Positions 11,210 to 23,003 of a DNA stretch of 64,000 nucleotides are shown here, one piece after another. The DNA is from Fragilariopsis cylindrus CCMP1102 (taxonomy: Eukaryota; Bacillariophyta; Bacillariophyceae; Bacillariales; Bacillariaceae): contig FMBT01000396.1 in the NCBI GenBank assembly GCA_900095095.1, positions 62,001 through 126,000 on the forward strand, written 5' to 3'. The notes below the pieces were generated by a model. That model worked only from the letters and a program-made list of their open reading frames with translations. It made no database searches and was not told the origin of the DNA. The translations under genes and the position numbers were made by a program. Positions within the stretch are counted from its first letter, which is position 1. Each line of letters starts with the position of its first letter.

Positions 11210-12134
11210 TTACAGTTGTAGCATCGGAATATCCTCCATTTCTCGTCGTGCACATAGATATTCTCCCAATAATACCATAGCTATCATAGAACAAATATGA
11301 ACGATCCACCAATCCCAAGTGGCAGGAAAACCATCATAGGCACAAACAATTACAAGATGGACGACGAATAATGTAAATGAAAAATCCTATTGTTTTTTTT
11401 ACACAATAGAATGAATCAATAAAAAAGTTAATCAATAAATAAAAGAATAATGTTAGCATACCGGTACGTTAAAAAGAAAAGAACAAAAAAACAAAATCTG
11501 TTCTCTTTCATTTGAATGCAGATAAAATAATTGATTGATATTATATAACGCACCAGACATTTTTTACTTTTCTCAACAATGATTGCCATGAGGAAAGATC
11601 TGAATAGAATAGACGAGAAAAGGAGAAAAAAAAATGCCGATGCATGATGCATGATGATGATGTACGTCGATTTAATTTAACGTGAGTATAGTATAGTATA
11701 GTTCGGCACAAGAATTGTAAATAATAATAAATAAATACACAAAATACTTCTATTGATTATAGTGATAGAAAAAAACCCGTCCGACCGATAATCTGCCAAA
11801 AATAACACACAATATTTCTTAAAAGAAAAAAGAAACGTAACGTAACGTAACGTAACGTAACGTATACGTACCCGACTATCGAATAGGATAAAAAGACAGC
11901 AAATGAATCCGGCCAACCAATTGTATGCCATATTTGTATATATTCATCCGTAAACATTCTGTCGATAGTGATAGATTGACCATACAGTATATGATTAATT
12001 TGAAACAATAGACCCAAAAATAAATAATGACAACATTGCATTGCCACTATTTGACTAAATATTAATCGTGGATTAAAATTCTTCATGGATGCTTGTCGTA
12101 ATCGTGATGGTGCATTCTTATTCCGTCCCGACAT
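11210..12134 (-). CDS. SYS1: SYS1 family Golgi membrane protein, three exons
   Basis: SYS1 is a four-helix Golgi membrane protein that recruits the GTPase ARFRP1/Arl3 to the trans-Golgi. Exon 1 (11872-12134) encodes FNPRLIFSQIVAMQCCHYLFLGLL and the loop IDRMFTDEYIQIW; exon 2 (11554-11599, only 46 nt) encodes SFLMAIIVEKSKKCL; exon 3 (11210-11386) encodes DFSFTLFVVHLVIV, DGFPATWDWWIVHI and the family-typical end GEYLCARREMEDIP. Joining them with phase-2 and phase-0 GT-AG introns gives exactly 162 codons with stop and no frame break. The length (161 aa) suits the family. Intron 1 starts in a (GTAAC)n-like repeat. It is head to head with the + strand gene at 12645. Confidence 0.9.
11387..11553 (-). 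other. SYS1 intron 2
   Basis: GT-AG intron, donor TGTCTG|GTGCGT and acceptor AACAATAG|GAT; 167 bp. Confidence 0.8.
11600..11871 (-). other. SYS1 intron 1
   Basis: 272 bp; donor GTCGG|GTACGT and acceptor TATTCAG|ATC. Its 5' part carries tandem 5-bp repeats (ACGTA/GTAAC type, about 11834-11865). Confidence 0.8.
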
Positions 12135-12644
12135 TGTTCTAAATGTTGTATATTATATATTATATATCAATGGTAAAAGAGTGGGTGTGGATTGGTGTGC
12201 ACAATGTATATATTATAACATGAATGTTGAAAGAATAAAATAATGTTTATGCTTCGCATTTCAATATTTTTGTAGAGGCTTTTATTAAAATAATTGATAA
12301 TGATGCTCATCATGCTGAATGCTGCTGTACATTCTGCGTCCTTCGCTTTGCTTCGCGTGAAAGAAATCAAACGGGATTCGATTCATTCGAGTCGCGAGTG
12401 AGTCGTGATTAGAGCGTGCATAATAGATAGATTTATTACAAGAATGAATGAGTCAATCATAAAAATCTTTTTCGTAGCATTAATTTGTTCCAAAAGTTGT
12501 AAATCTTGATAGACTTTACAAGGACAAGCAAGGTTCGACGAAGGTGCACCTAGACATGAATTGTATCTACGTATCTTGATGGAATCAATCTAATTGGTAT
12601 TGTATTGTGGGTTGCTCTTCTATTCAGTGATTTAAAAAGAGAAA
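12135..12644. promoter_or_regulatory. Shared upstream region of two divergent genes
   Basis: About 510 bp separates the SYS1 start (minus) from the plastid-like membrane-protein gene (+). No gene or RNA is seen, so it presumably holds both promoters. Inference from orientation only. Confidence 0.4.
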
Positions 12645-13489
12645 ATGACGTTTTTTGTTCAAGCTTTCGTTCATCCTTCTTGCGATACGTTAACAACTAC
12701 CACATCGAATCAACGACAACGACAACGACAACTTCAAATAAAAAAACGAAGACTTGACAGTACTACTGCTACTGCTACTACTACTACTACTACTACTACT
12801 ACTGCATTTATGTCCACTTCACTGTTTGAACAACCTTCTGCTGACTATTCATTCCTCGATGGTACCTCTATTGATCATCCGCTTCTTCTCGCTGCAACTA
12901 GTACAATAACAACAACAGCAACAAATTTTGGTGAATCTGCTGTAACATCCTTTGAACCGATTTTGAATGTACCAGCATTAGTTACTTTTCTTTTTATTAC
13001 AACTATCTTTACAGCACTAATATTACGAACGAATCAAGTAGAAGATGCTGTTCGATTACGGAAACAACGATTAGAAGAATTAAGAATATTAAAAACAAAA
13101 GAAATTTCTAATGATGTTGGTAGTAGTATAGTAAGTTCAGAAGATGTACAGAAATCATTACATTTATATGAAGATGCTGTCCAACGAGAAGAGTCGTTGC
13201 GGCAAATTGTACCCGGTGTACGAATTGTTCCACCAAGTTCTAATGATCGAAAGGAGGAAGAGGCCAGTTTGATAGCAAAGCAATTATTAGGTAAAGATAT
13301 AATATCGGTCGAGAAAAGCGAGTAGATGAATACGATGACGAAGAACAACAACGAAAGAATAATGGAAAGTTACCCAACGTAGCTATTGGAATACTGTTAA
13401 TGGTAGGGCTTAGTCAAGTGGGTCTATTAGCCTTTTTGAATTTTGGATTTGCTGCTGATGCCAATAATTCGTTGTTTAATAAGTTGTAG
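12645..13489 (+). CDS. Small two-helix membrane protein, possibly plastid
   Basis: The first 226 residues contain a low-complexity Thr/Arg/Gln N-terminus, a hydrophobic helix (VPALVTFLFITTIFTALIL) followed by a charged helix (VEDAVRLRKQRLEELRILK), and a charged middle. The frame breaks near 13310-13325; the next frame continues as RVDEYDDEEQQRKNNGKLPN and a second hydrophobic helix (VAIGILLMVGLSQVGLLAFL), ending NSLFNKL at 13489. A one-base deletion explains it. No enzyme motif is visible. VQAF near the N-terminus resembles a diatom plastid cleavage motif, but no good signal peptide precedes it. I do not recognise a named family; two-helix plastid membrane protein is an inference. Confidence 0.68.
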
Positions 13490-13768
13490 CTCTCTATTCA
13501 ATAATCATTGACTTTATAATTTACTGTTTTATGGTGTAAAAAGTTCTTATTAGAGCAGAATATGTTAGGCTGAACAAAATAAATGGCACAATAATGATTC
13601 TATTCTACTGATGATTAGTAAGAGTGATAGATTCTTTCTCAGTATTGTACCAACTTGACTTTAGCTCCCAGTATATTTGTTGGTATTTGTCAATATTCAC
13701 AGAACAATCATTATTCTATTCCGATACGATAGTAATATAAGTCTTCCCCTAGGTGATTATTAAAGAGA

Positions 13769-14579
13769 TCATCCCCGTCCTACGAAGGGCTGGGTAGTTG
13801 GAATAACAGTTAATTCCAAAACATTGACGTTATAAGGAAAGCTTGCCATCGTCAAAACACACTTCGCTACATCATCTGCAGTGAGAAATCCTTCAGTCCT
13901 TCCTCTAACTTCTACTTCTTCCGGTGATAATAGATCTGAAATGACATTACCAGGATGAATAATACCTACTGCAATACCATGTTCACGACAATCCAAAGAC
14001 AAACTTTTTGTAAGTCCTTCAATTGCAAATTTAGATGTCGTATAGGCGGTAGAGTTTGGTCGAGGACTTGTTGAAGAAATACTACCAATATTAATAATAC
14101 GACCACGGCCTTTTTCTCTTTCGACTATTTCGTCCTCGTCGTCTTTTTGCTTCATACGTTTGATAGCTTCCCGAGAACAAAGGAATGCACCAACTACATT
14201 AACTCCTAACACATCCTCCATATCTTTCGCTGTCAATTCTTCAATTGAATTGGCAGTCACATTGATACCAGCATTATTAACTACTATATCTACACCACAC
14301 TACCAAACACTCGTCCATTTGATCGATTTCTTGAAAGAGTTTGATAACGCTGTCTTCCTTGGATATATCACTCTGAATCACATGACAAAAAGTATTGTTC
14401 CCCGTCGTCGTCGTTTTCGTTTTCAATGTCCTTTTCGTTTCTTCGAGTTTGGACAGTGTACGACCTGTCAAAATTACGGATATATTATTTGATAGGAATA
14501 CATGAGCTATAGCCTTACCAAATGTACCAGATCCGCCGGTTATAAGTGCAATCTTATTTCGTGCGAGAGGAGGCATCAT
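13769..14579 (-). CDS. Short-chain dehydrogenase/reductase, frame-broken
   Basis: NAD(P)-dependent Rossmann oxidoreductase of the classical SDR type, closest in style to 3-oxoacyl-ACP reductases. Seen: cofactor motif TGGSGTFG (residues 14-21), NNAG within VDIVVNNAG (about 14270-14295), catalytic Ser in GSISS and YxxxK as YTTSK, then HPGNV. The N-terminal half (14277-14579) and C-terminal half (13769-14260) are in different frames; reading across the break near 14295 gives the expected GVDIVVNNAG, consistent with one missing base. Length about 270 residues fits the family. Substrate unknown. Divergent from the PDZ coiled-coil gene. Confidence 0.85.
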
Positions 14580-15153
14580 GTATTACAACTTTGCGTTTGT
14601 TTTTTCGAGAGTTGTATTTTTATGTTTGTCGATTGTCAATTTGCGAAGTCAATTAATGTCGAAGAGGAAAGAAGGTTTTTAGAATGATTTCATTGTTAAA
14701 TCACGAGTATTCGATACCCACGACTCAACTGGCTTGCCGTACCCGGCTCGCTCACTTGAAATTTCGAAATGGATGCACAAAAAATACTGGTATTTCAAAA
14801 GAAAAGTATTCATAACAAAGATGCAACAAAAAGCACCTCTCATACCAAATAAGCGTTGTGTAGTCAAATAGACAAAAACAGATTACCACGTCCATAGAAG
14901 TCAGTCTGAAGTTTGTAACAACCAATATTTGTATGAGACCATGAGATTCTTTGGGGGCAAAGAGAACGTGGCTACTAGCGTTGATACCACGGTAAGTAAA
15001 TAACATGTAGATTTGGAAGTTTGTTTCGGATCAATTCATAGGACGAGTCGATGCGATTCGAATTTAGGGTTTTATCTAATTGGTAATATGATCGAATCAA
15101 TCATCATTCTAACGTGCAAAGTATCTGTTTTTTTGTCGTCGCATTCCTTTTAG
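14580..15153. other. Upstream region, may hide a first exon
   Basis: Lies between the divergent SDR and PDZ coiled-coil genes. The latter's first readable codons follow a splice-acceptor-like TTTTAG at 15148-15153, so a short 5' exon with the ATG should be here (candidate ATG at 15051), but I could not find a convincing donor that keeps frame. Confidence 0.4.
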
Positions 15154-18100
15154 CAACTACACCAATCATCGTCAAATGCGAGGAAATTTGGAACACCTTT
15201 ACGTAGCAATGTAGACAAATCTCAACGATCTGTACAATATAGCCTCAAAAAGAAGAAAGTGGTTAGAGTACGAACGCCAAATAATAATTCTAAAGCAACT
15301 GGACAGAAATTGATTCAGCAACAGAATCATTGCCGTTGTTATCGTCATCTAATACTACAACTACTGCTGGGAAGGAAAACACTGTTGTTTTCGTTCCTGG
15401 ACCTGTTGGTTTGCAATTGGAGCCCGTTAATGAGTCTCCTCGGTACGGTTGTCGTGTTGCTAGATTCGTTGATGGGGGTCCGAATGATCCTGGACAAGGT
15501 AGAAAGTCTGGTAAAATTTCCTGTGGTGATTTGGTATTGAAAGTCGAAGCTGAGGGAGAATTAATGGCAGCGACAACATACGATGAGATTATTAAATTAC
15601 TACAATTGTCTCATAAAAAAAGGATCATTACAGTCCAATCTATCTGGGGATCTAATAAAAATGTATCGGAACCAACAACTAATAAAAGCGATCGCGGCAC
15701 CAAAATTGGACAGTTCATTCCAACTAAAAGAGGTAATTCTACCACGACCAAGACTCGTGACAAGGATAAGCTACCACCACCGCCACCACCAATTCTTTCT
15801 CAATCTCAGGGAACTCCAAACTCTACGATCGAAGATGACATGATCTTCCTGCCTCCGTTTCAGTCTGTAGTCCATTCGTCTTCAGAAGAAGAGTTTAGTG
15901 AAGCGAGTCCTATTAGGAATAGAACAATATTACCACCACCAGCAGCAGTGGCAACAGACGCACCCATTATTGTTAACATGTCATCGCAAGACAGCACTCC
16001 ACTCTCGCGAAGCTCCTCTTTTCGAAGTCAAAGTACAACCAAGTCATCGAAGAAATCTATGACACCACCATCGCAGAATATTGCCGATCAATTTCTACTA
16101 TTTGACGGTTTTATGGGTGGACTTGAACAAGAGTCTTCACAATATTCTAGCAATTCAGCGTCATCGAGCTTCGAAAGTATGAGCATTGCGGAAGATATCG
16201 ACGCAACCAAGTCTAGAGATAACTGTTTCATCAACGTCGAGACACCAGATCGTCAGTCACAAAATTCTGCGTGCGATGATCACTGCGAGAATACCGTCAG
16301 GTCCCAAATTCAACAACAGCAAGATTTATTTGAGCTTAGTCTCGCACGTGCTGATTTCGAACAGCGTCTCCAGGCGGCGAGGACTGAACACTCCAAGACG
16401 GAACGAGAATTGAAAGATCTGTATATCCACTCGTGCGAAAGGAATGAAGATAAAATTCGTGAGCTTGTGGTCGACAATGATTCACTCCAAAAGCTCTCGA
16501 CGAAACTAAGGCTAAGCAAACGTTACTGACCGATACGAGAATCAAAGGAATGGAAAAGCAGGTAGCCGAGCTAGAGAAGATTCGTGTTCAAACACAAATT
16601 GAAGCAGGGGCGAAAATTAAGGATGTGACAAACGAATTCTCTCGTAAAATGGTAGCAAAAGAGGGGCACTGGAATAGGAAGTTCGCCGAACTAGACGATG
16701 AGATCAACGATTTACGGGGAAATCTGCGTCTACAATAATGGAGCTAGATATGTCGCGAACCATGATAGCAGAGATGGAATCTCGGATCCTCGCAGCAGAA
16801 GGAGAGAAAGACGACTTTTCGGGTCGTCTTCAAGATGCGCACAGATCTATCGAAGATTTAGAGGAGTCCATCCACCGACATAAAGAAGAGGATAAAGTCA
16901 AGGAGCAAGTACTTCAAAAATCTCAAGAAAGACAAGAAAAGGTCATGAATGAAAATCGATCATTGGCAGAAGAAATTGAAAGCTATGACTCATTCAGGGA
17001 AGAATCCTCTGTGCTCACAGAAAAACTAGCGAACTCGGTGCAAGAGAAGCACAAGGTAGTTATCGAGAGTCAATCCGTCGCATCCAAACTTGAGACGGAA
17101 AATGAGAATCTGGCGAAGCAGATTGACGAGAAAACCAGTGATGTTGACCAGCTTCTGCAAGAGAAGCTATTGCTGGAAGACAAGTTGGCGCAGACTTGGA
17201 ATCAGTATAGAAAGCAAAGAACGCTGCATCCACTGTTCAGGATACTTTGATGGAGAAGCTAGAGAATGGCGAATATTTCACATCGGCTGATGTTGAAGAG
17301 AAAGAAGTTACCATTCAATCGTTGTCAAATGAGATGAAGCGCGTCAAGGCAGCTTTGAAAGATGAATTATTTAAAGCAACCAAGAAATCCGTGAACTTGC
17401 ACCTGCAATTACGAGGGGTAGAACTGAAACTTCGTGAAAGAGAAGAGTCGAATATCAAGATAACCGGGGAAAGAGAAGAGTCGAACAAAAAAATCCTAGA
17501 GCTTGGGGAAAATCTAGATACAGTCAAGAATCAGATTCAAATGGTGACCGAAATGTACGACGACGAAAAGGTCGTTGTAATTGAGCTCAAAGGACAAGTA
17601 GAAGCTTTGTCATCATCAAAAGAAGAAGCAGAGATCTCTCATCAAAAGTCAGTTGAATTACTATCATCAGAGCTCGAGGCAAAGAAGGATGAGCTTATGT
17701 CTTGCCAGGATAGGCTAAAGGAGATACAGCCTTTGATGCAGAAAGAAATGGCAATTAGTGCAGATCTCGGGTCTCAAGTTGAATCAATCACAAAATCAAA
17801 GGAAGACGTAGGGGTGCAGTATCAGAAATCAATTGAATCAATATCATCAGAGCTTGAAGCAAAGAAGAGTGAGCTTCTACTGTGTCAAGATAGTTTGGAA
17901 GAGATGCAGTCTTTGAAAGACAAAGAAATGGCAATTAGTGCAGACCTCAAGGCTCAAGTTGAATCAATCACAAAATCAAAGGAAGACGTAGTGGTGCAGT
18001 ATCAGCAATCAATTGAATCATATCATCAGAGCTTAAAGCAAAGAAGAGTGAGCTTCTACTGTGTCAAGATAGTTTGGAAGAGATGCAGTCTTTGAAGGAC

Positions 18101-21100
18101 AAAGAAATTACAGATAGTGCAGACCTCAAGGCTCAAGTGGAATCATTGACAAAAGCAAAAGTGGAGGCAGATGTACAAAATCAGAAATCAAATGAAACAA
18201 TATCATCAGAGCTCGAGTCAACGAAGAATGAAATGTTCTGCTGTCAAAACAGATTAAACGAAGCGAAGAATGTTAACATTTCTTTGAGGAAGAGTAACGA
18301 CGAGCTTGGACAAGATCTTGCTACTCTCACTTGCACGACGGAAGAAGCAGATTCTCACACCAAGAAAATGCTTATAGAAGTCCAGAAGGAAGTTCAGTCG
18401 CAAAAGATGAAGGTGAACTCAGCAGAAGCTCAAAGGGGTGAAATCTTAGACGAGCTGCACCAGCTCAAGTCCAGGGAAGAATATCTGCAACAACAAATTG
18501 TTCATTTGGAAACCACGCTTGATCAATCCGAGCAGGAGCTGTTTTTGGCGAAAGCAGAGGCAAAAGAATATTCCGACGAATGCGCTAGTCTGTGTGAAGA
18601 GCTTTCGTGTACGGAAACGAGACTACAGATTCTTGAAGAAGATTACAATGTTGTGAAGTTGGTACAAGAGAAATCACGGGAAGAAATCGACAGTTTGGTT
18701 CTTGAAAAGAAGAACATAGATAGTAACCATCAAGAAACAATTAAGGAATTGAATTCTGTGCTACAGTCCAAGCAAGCGCTCCTCGAAACAACGAAAGAAG
18801 CTCTTCAGCAGTCAATTGACAAGTTGACTTTAGAAAGCAACGAAGCGGGGCTTCAGTACCGAAATGATATCAAAGAACTAACAACTGAACTTGAACGTAA
18901 AGAAGGCGAGCTCTCTACCACAGAAGCGCAGCTAATAAATAGTCAAGACGATGGTTTAATTGCCATGGAAGCCATGGAAGGATTACGCAAGACAATACAT
19001 TTATTAACGTCAGAAAACGAAACTGTTTCAACACAATACTGGGAAAGTGTCGGCGAATTGACTGCCGAATTACAATCTAAGACGGAAGAGCTCTCATGCA
19101 AGCAATCGAGATTGGATGATCTGCAGGTGGAAATTCAGTTCAACAAAATGAATCTACAAGAAAAGGAACAGCATCAGTTCCATGACCTTAGGGAAACGAT
19201 AGCTTCTCAAACCAGATTGCTTGATTTTAGTGAATTTGAGAATTCAAAGATGGAGGATCTAAACTCTACTCTACAGTCAACAATAATTGACTTAGAGAAT
19301 CGCCTATCTGAGTCTTATTCTACACTTAACGGAAAGTTTACCTCTTTATCACAAGAAAAAGCGGAAATTGAAGAAGTTGCAAATCTGCAACAGGAAAAAA
19401 ATAAAGATGAAATAAAAGATCTTCAGTCAAAAATATTGTCAATGAGCCATGCAAATTGTGGTCAGCAAATCAAACTACGTGCATTGACGCAAGATACTGG
19501 TGAAAGACTAAAGCTGCAAAAAAATTGTGATGATTTAAGTGAATATGTTGCAAATCTTGAAGTATCGAAGGAAAAGATGTCAATTAACTATTGCTCAGAG
19601 ATTTTTCGACTCGTCAAACGGCTGGCTATACTTGAGTCGACACACGCCGAGATAAACGAGCAGCGAAGAAAGGCAATGGTGTTTGCATCTACGCAACTGA
19701 ATGTTTCCTCGGCACGAGCAACTCAGCTTCATAACAAATTGAAACATAATCTCGGACAGCAAGAAGAAGAAGAAAGACTAATTGCTGTCGAATTAGCCGA
19801 AAAAACCAAGCAATTAAAGTTCCAGAATGTCATGACATCATCCCTGCAAGTAGAAACATCTTCTATATTGCTCCTGGTGAAAGATCTTGAGGAATCCAAA
19901 GAAAAAGAATTCAATGCCTTAAAAGCGATCACCGAGGGTTTGCAGTCAGAGCTATCCTCTGAAAAAATGAGAAATGCTCAGTCTTCGGCAGATGCATTTG
20001 ATGCAAGAATCGAGTTGAAGATATTGGACAACAAGTACAGTTTAATGTTACAAAGCAAGGATGAAGCTTTGCTTAAATCAGAGAATGCCCGAACAACCAT
20101 GGCACGTAATATGCTTCAAGCAAATGCTATTTTGACCAGTCTTCGTGAACAGCTGAAGGAAAAGGATCACGAGATCGAGGATGTAATGCACGACCTCCAA
20201 CAAACTAAGGAAGAAATGGGTAACAAACATGATGGCATGATCGAATCAAAAAGGCTTGCACTGGAACTTGCGGCTGTTCAACAATCAGAAATTGAGTTGA
20301 GGAAGGAAATCGTGACTCAAGCAACGGAAATCGATGTTCTTTTGGATTTCAATTCTATACTAAAAACTGATCTGGAAGCCAAAGAAAGGAATCTGGACGA
20401 ACTTATCGAGGAACTGAAAGATAAAGAAGGATCATCGTGTCATCTGAGGGAAGATATACAGCAGGTTGGACGCGAATTTCAGCGGGACGTTACAGGGCTA
20501 CAACGTCAGGTGTTATCATCGAGAGCTACTTATATCGCTAAACACATACAAAATGGTTGTCTTGAACAAAATCTTGAAAGGCTAAACCATCAATTACATT
20601 CGTTGCAAGAGGACGAACAGTCATTAAAGAAAAATATCTTGAAGCTGCAGGTACATTATGTTTCAAAACATCTTCAGACTCAAATTTTGGAGAGAAATAA
20701 TGCCTGTTTTAATCAAAAAGAAAATGTTTCTGAAAAGAAGATTAACGACCTCAAGGAGGCGAACGCAATTCTCGAAGGTGAAATGGAGACGATGAGTGTG
20801 ACTCTCAACGAAAGCAAAAATCAAATCGAACAGCTCCAAACCATGGGAGCATTAGAAATCGATATTCTCAACGAGGAAGGAAAGAATAAGGACCCCGAAT
20901 CTCGAAAGAGGACTGAGTCGAAAGAGAAAACTCAATTATTGAGGAATATTGAATGTCTGTCGAGCAAGTAAGTACTGGTACATTTACACAAGATAGTTGT
21001 AACGAATAATTGATCATGCTTTATCCTCCTGTTTGGTTTTCTTCCATCGTAACTTACACATCTCTATTTCTTTCTTTCTTTGCCTCTACCAATTTTTAAC

Positions 21101-22907
21101 GACTTTTGGACTTTCGTACGATTGTATGATATTGTAGATTAATCTCTATGGAAGAATCTCAAAGGCAGTGTGCTGATTTTGATGAGTCACTGAAGAGGAA
21201 TCTTTTAAAGCTTCGTGCAGAGTTCGTTTCAAAACACCTCGAAGCGGTTGCGTTAAAGAAAGAAATTGTCATTCTTCGCCACAGTAATAAATCTACTAAA
21301 AAGAAGAATACAGAACTCAACGCTAATGTTTCAAGCCTTCGGAACGAATTGGAATTGCAGGATAATAGTAATGATATCATCCTGGAAAACAAAGCAAAAG
21401 AGTTGACATTGATCACTTCGCAACTCGATGGTCTAAAAGTTGAGAAGAATTCTTTGGAAGAGACATATGCAAGATTTCAGGAGGAACTTAAATTATCTCT
21501 ATCGACAAAAGAGACTGAACTTGAGCAGTTGCGTCATTCAATATTGGGTTTAACAAATCGTCTTGAGATTGCGAAAAAACAAACTAGTGAGCACGAAGTA
21601 ATTCGAGAAGCTGAAGCAGAGCGAATGTTATTTCTCGAAAAAGAAATAAGCACGATGGCTCAAACAATCTCGAAAAAGGATGGTATGCTTGCTGAATACA
21701 GCAGATCTCTTGAATCAGAACGTAGCCGTATCAACACTCTTCTTGCAGTCATCTGTGAGAAAGATGCACTGGAAAAAGATATATTGAATCAGAGTCGGCA
21801 GCTAGATATTGATAAGGAAAAAAGTCAAGACGAAGTTGGTAATCTTCAAGAGAGAGTTCGTCACTTCGAAGGAATAAAGGATGAAGTACAACGCCTGCAA
21901 ATTCAATGTGATGAAAAAGAGCGCCGCACGTTGCAACTTGAAGATGAGATGTTGGAATCAGAAAGAGAGCTGCACAAGTTAAAAGACCAATTTTTCAATC
22001 GAGAGCGCCGAATTGCTGACATGGCAATGATTGTCCAGCTCACAGCATCTATTCCTAGTAATGATAAACGAACGGCGAGATCGGACCCACCATCTTTTGA
22101 CGGTACTACAATGTCTGATCACTTAAATTCGGTCAAGGATGCATTCCATAAGCAAAGATCGATCTTAGACGATGTAAAACTCTCAGAGACGGTGCTTTAC
22201 AACTTCATCCAAGAAGCTGTGGAATTATCGACTCAAGCCGAAGGAGATCTGCTAGAATTGTCTTCTTCAATTGGAACTATGGATGATCTTTTACTCAATC
22301 CGTCCAGTCTTATTTCATCGCTGGCTCTTGAGGGACTGGATTCATCGAAGTCTTATTTTGACGAAGTGAGATCTCGCCTTGAAGATATGGCTTCGCTTGC
22401 ATACACAACTGGACTAGAATTGAAAAGACGCCAAAAGCAACTTTCGCATTGGAGCTCAAATCGTGCAGAATTTCCAGCCATTCCTGTCACACCATCACCT
22501 TCCTCGAAGCAGATGAAAAAAGTTTTGTTTGATTTGAACGATGTCGAATCGAGTACTGATAACTCTAACGCAATATTATCTAGAGACACACAGGAATTTC
22601 GTAATAAGGTCGCTGGGGCGCGACTTTATGCTGTGTAATGGAAAAACGAAATAGAACGGAACTGGCCTCATCCTTTCGGAAATGGTCGTGCTCTATGGGT
22701 GCCATAAATGCCATTAAAGCTAGTTCTATAGCAGAAGGTCACAAAGAGACAGCTGCTGAATTGGGTCACCAGCTTGAGATAACCCGAGAAAAGTTAATAG
22801 TCCTGACATCAAAGTTGAAAGGAAAGGGAGTTCAAAGAAAGAAACCCAAACTAAGGAGAATCCTTGAGCGAATCGAAAATCATCAAGATTGTTCGTTCGA
22901 AATTTAA
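15154..22907 (+). CDS. Giant PDZ-coiled-coil protein, frame-broken
   Basis: A protein of roughly 2,500 residues. The N-terminal part carries a PDZ-like domain (about 15390-15650): FVPGPVGLQLEPV, CRVARFVDGGPND, SCGDLVLKVEAEG, then YDEIIKLLQL. A Pro/Ser/Thr-rich linker follows, and from about 16310 to 22030 almost everything is heptad-type coiled coil rich in Glu, Lys, Leu and Ser, like myosin tails, golgins or SMC arms, with no ATPase head. Four copies of a 60-residue repeat lie at 17641-18360. The C-terminal 300 residues (from about 22130) are helical but not obviously coiled. One intron (20968-21137). Frame breaks near 16500, 16735, 17215, 18015 and 22636 all fit one missing base each. Likely a structural scaffold for a membrane, Golgi or centrosome site; which one cannot be told. 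The start codon was not found. Confidence 0.75.
17641..18360 (+). repeat. Four tandem copies of a 180-nt coding repeat
   Basis: Units begin at 17641, 17821, 18001 and 18180, each opening with a version of ATCAGAAATCAATTGAATC. Spacing is 180, 180 and 179 nt. Each encodes 60 residues of coiled coil (QKSIESISSELEAKKSELL... type). The fourth unit is more diverged. The 179-nt unit lacks one A (GAATCATATC against GAATCAATATC) and is where the frame breaks. Confidence 0.9.
20968..21137 (+). other. Intron of the PDZ coiled-coil gene
   Basis: Donor AGCAA|GTAAGT and acceptor TTGTAG|ATTAATC join SSK to LISMEESQ in frame; 170 bp. Confidence 0.85.
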
Positions 22908-23003
22908 TTTATAGAAAAAATTAAACTTGCTTCTTTGTGCTAAATGTAGAATCTTGTCTTTATAAATTGTACCATTTTATTTTTATTGTAACATATCCTC
23001 TAT

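Noticed and set aside
11834-11865. GTAAC/ACGTA tandem repeat as telomere-like sequence
   Set aside because: Only a few 5-bp units inside an intron; not TTAGGG-like and no chromosome end nearby.
17641-18360. Regular spaced repeats as a CRISPR array
   Set aside because: The repeats are contiguous 180-nt coding units of a coiled coil, with no spacers; the organism is eukaryotic.
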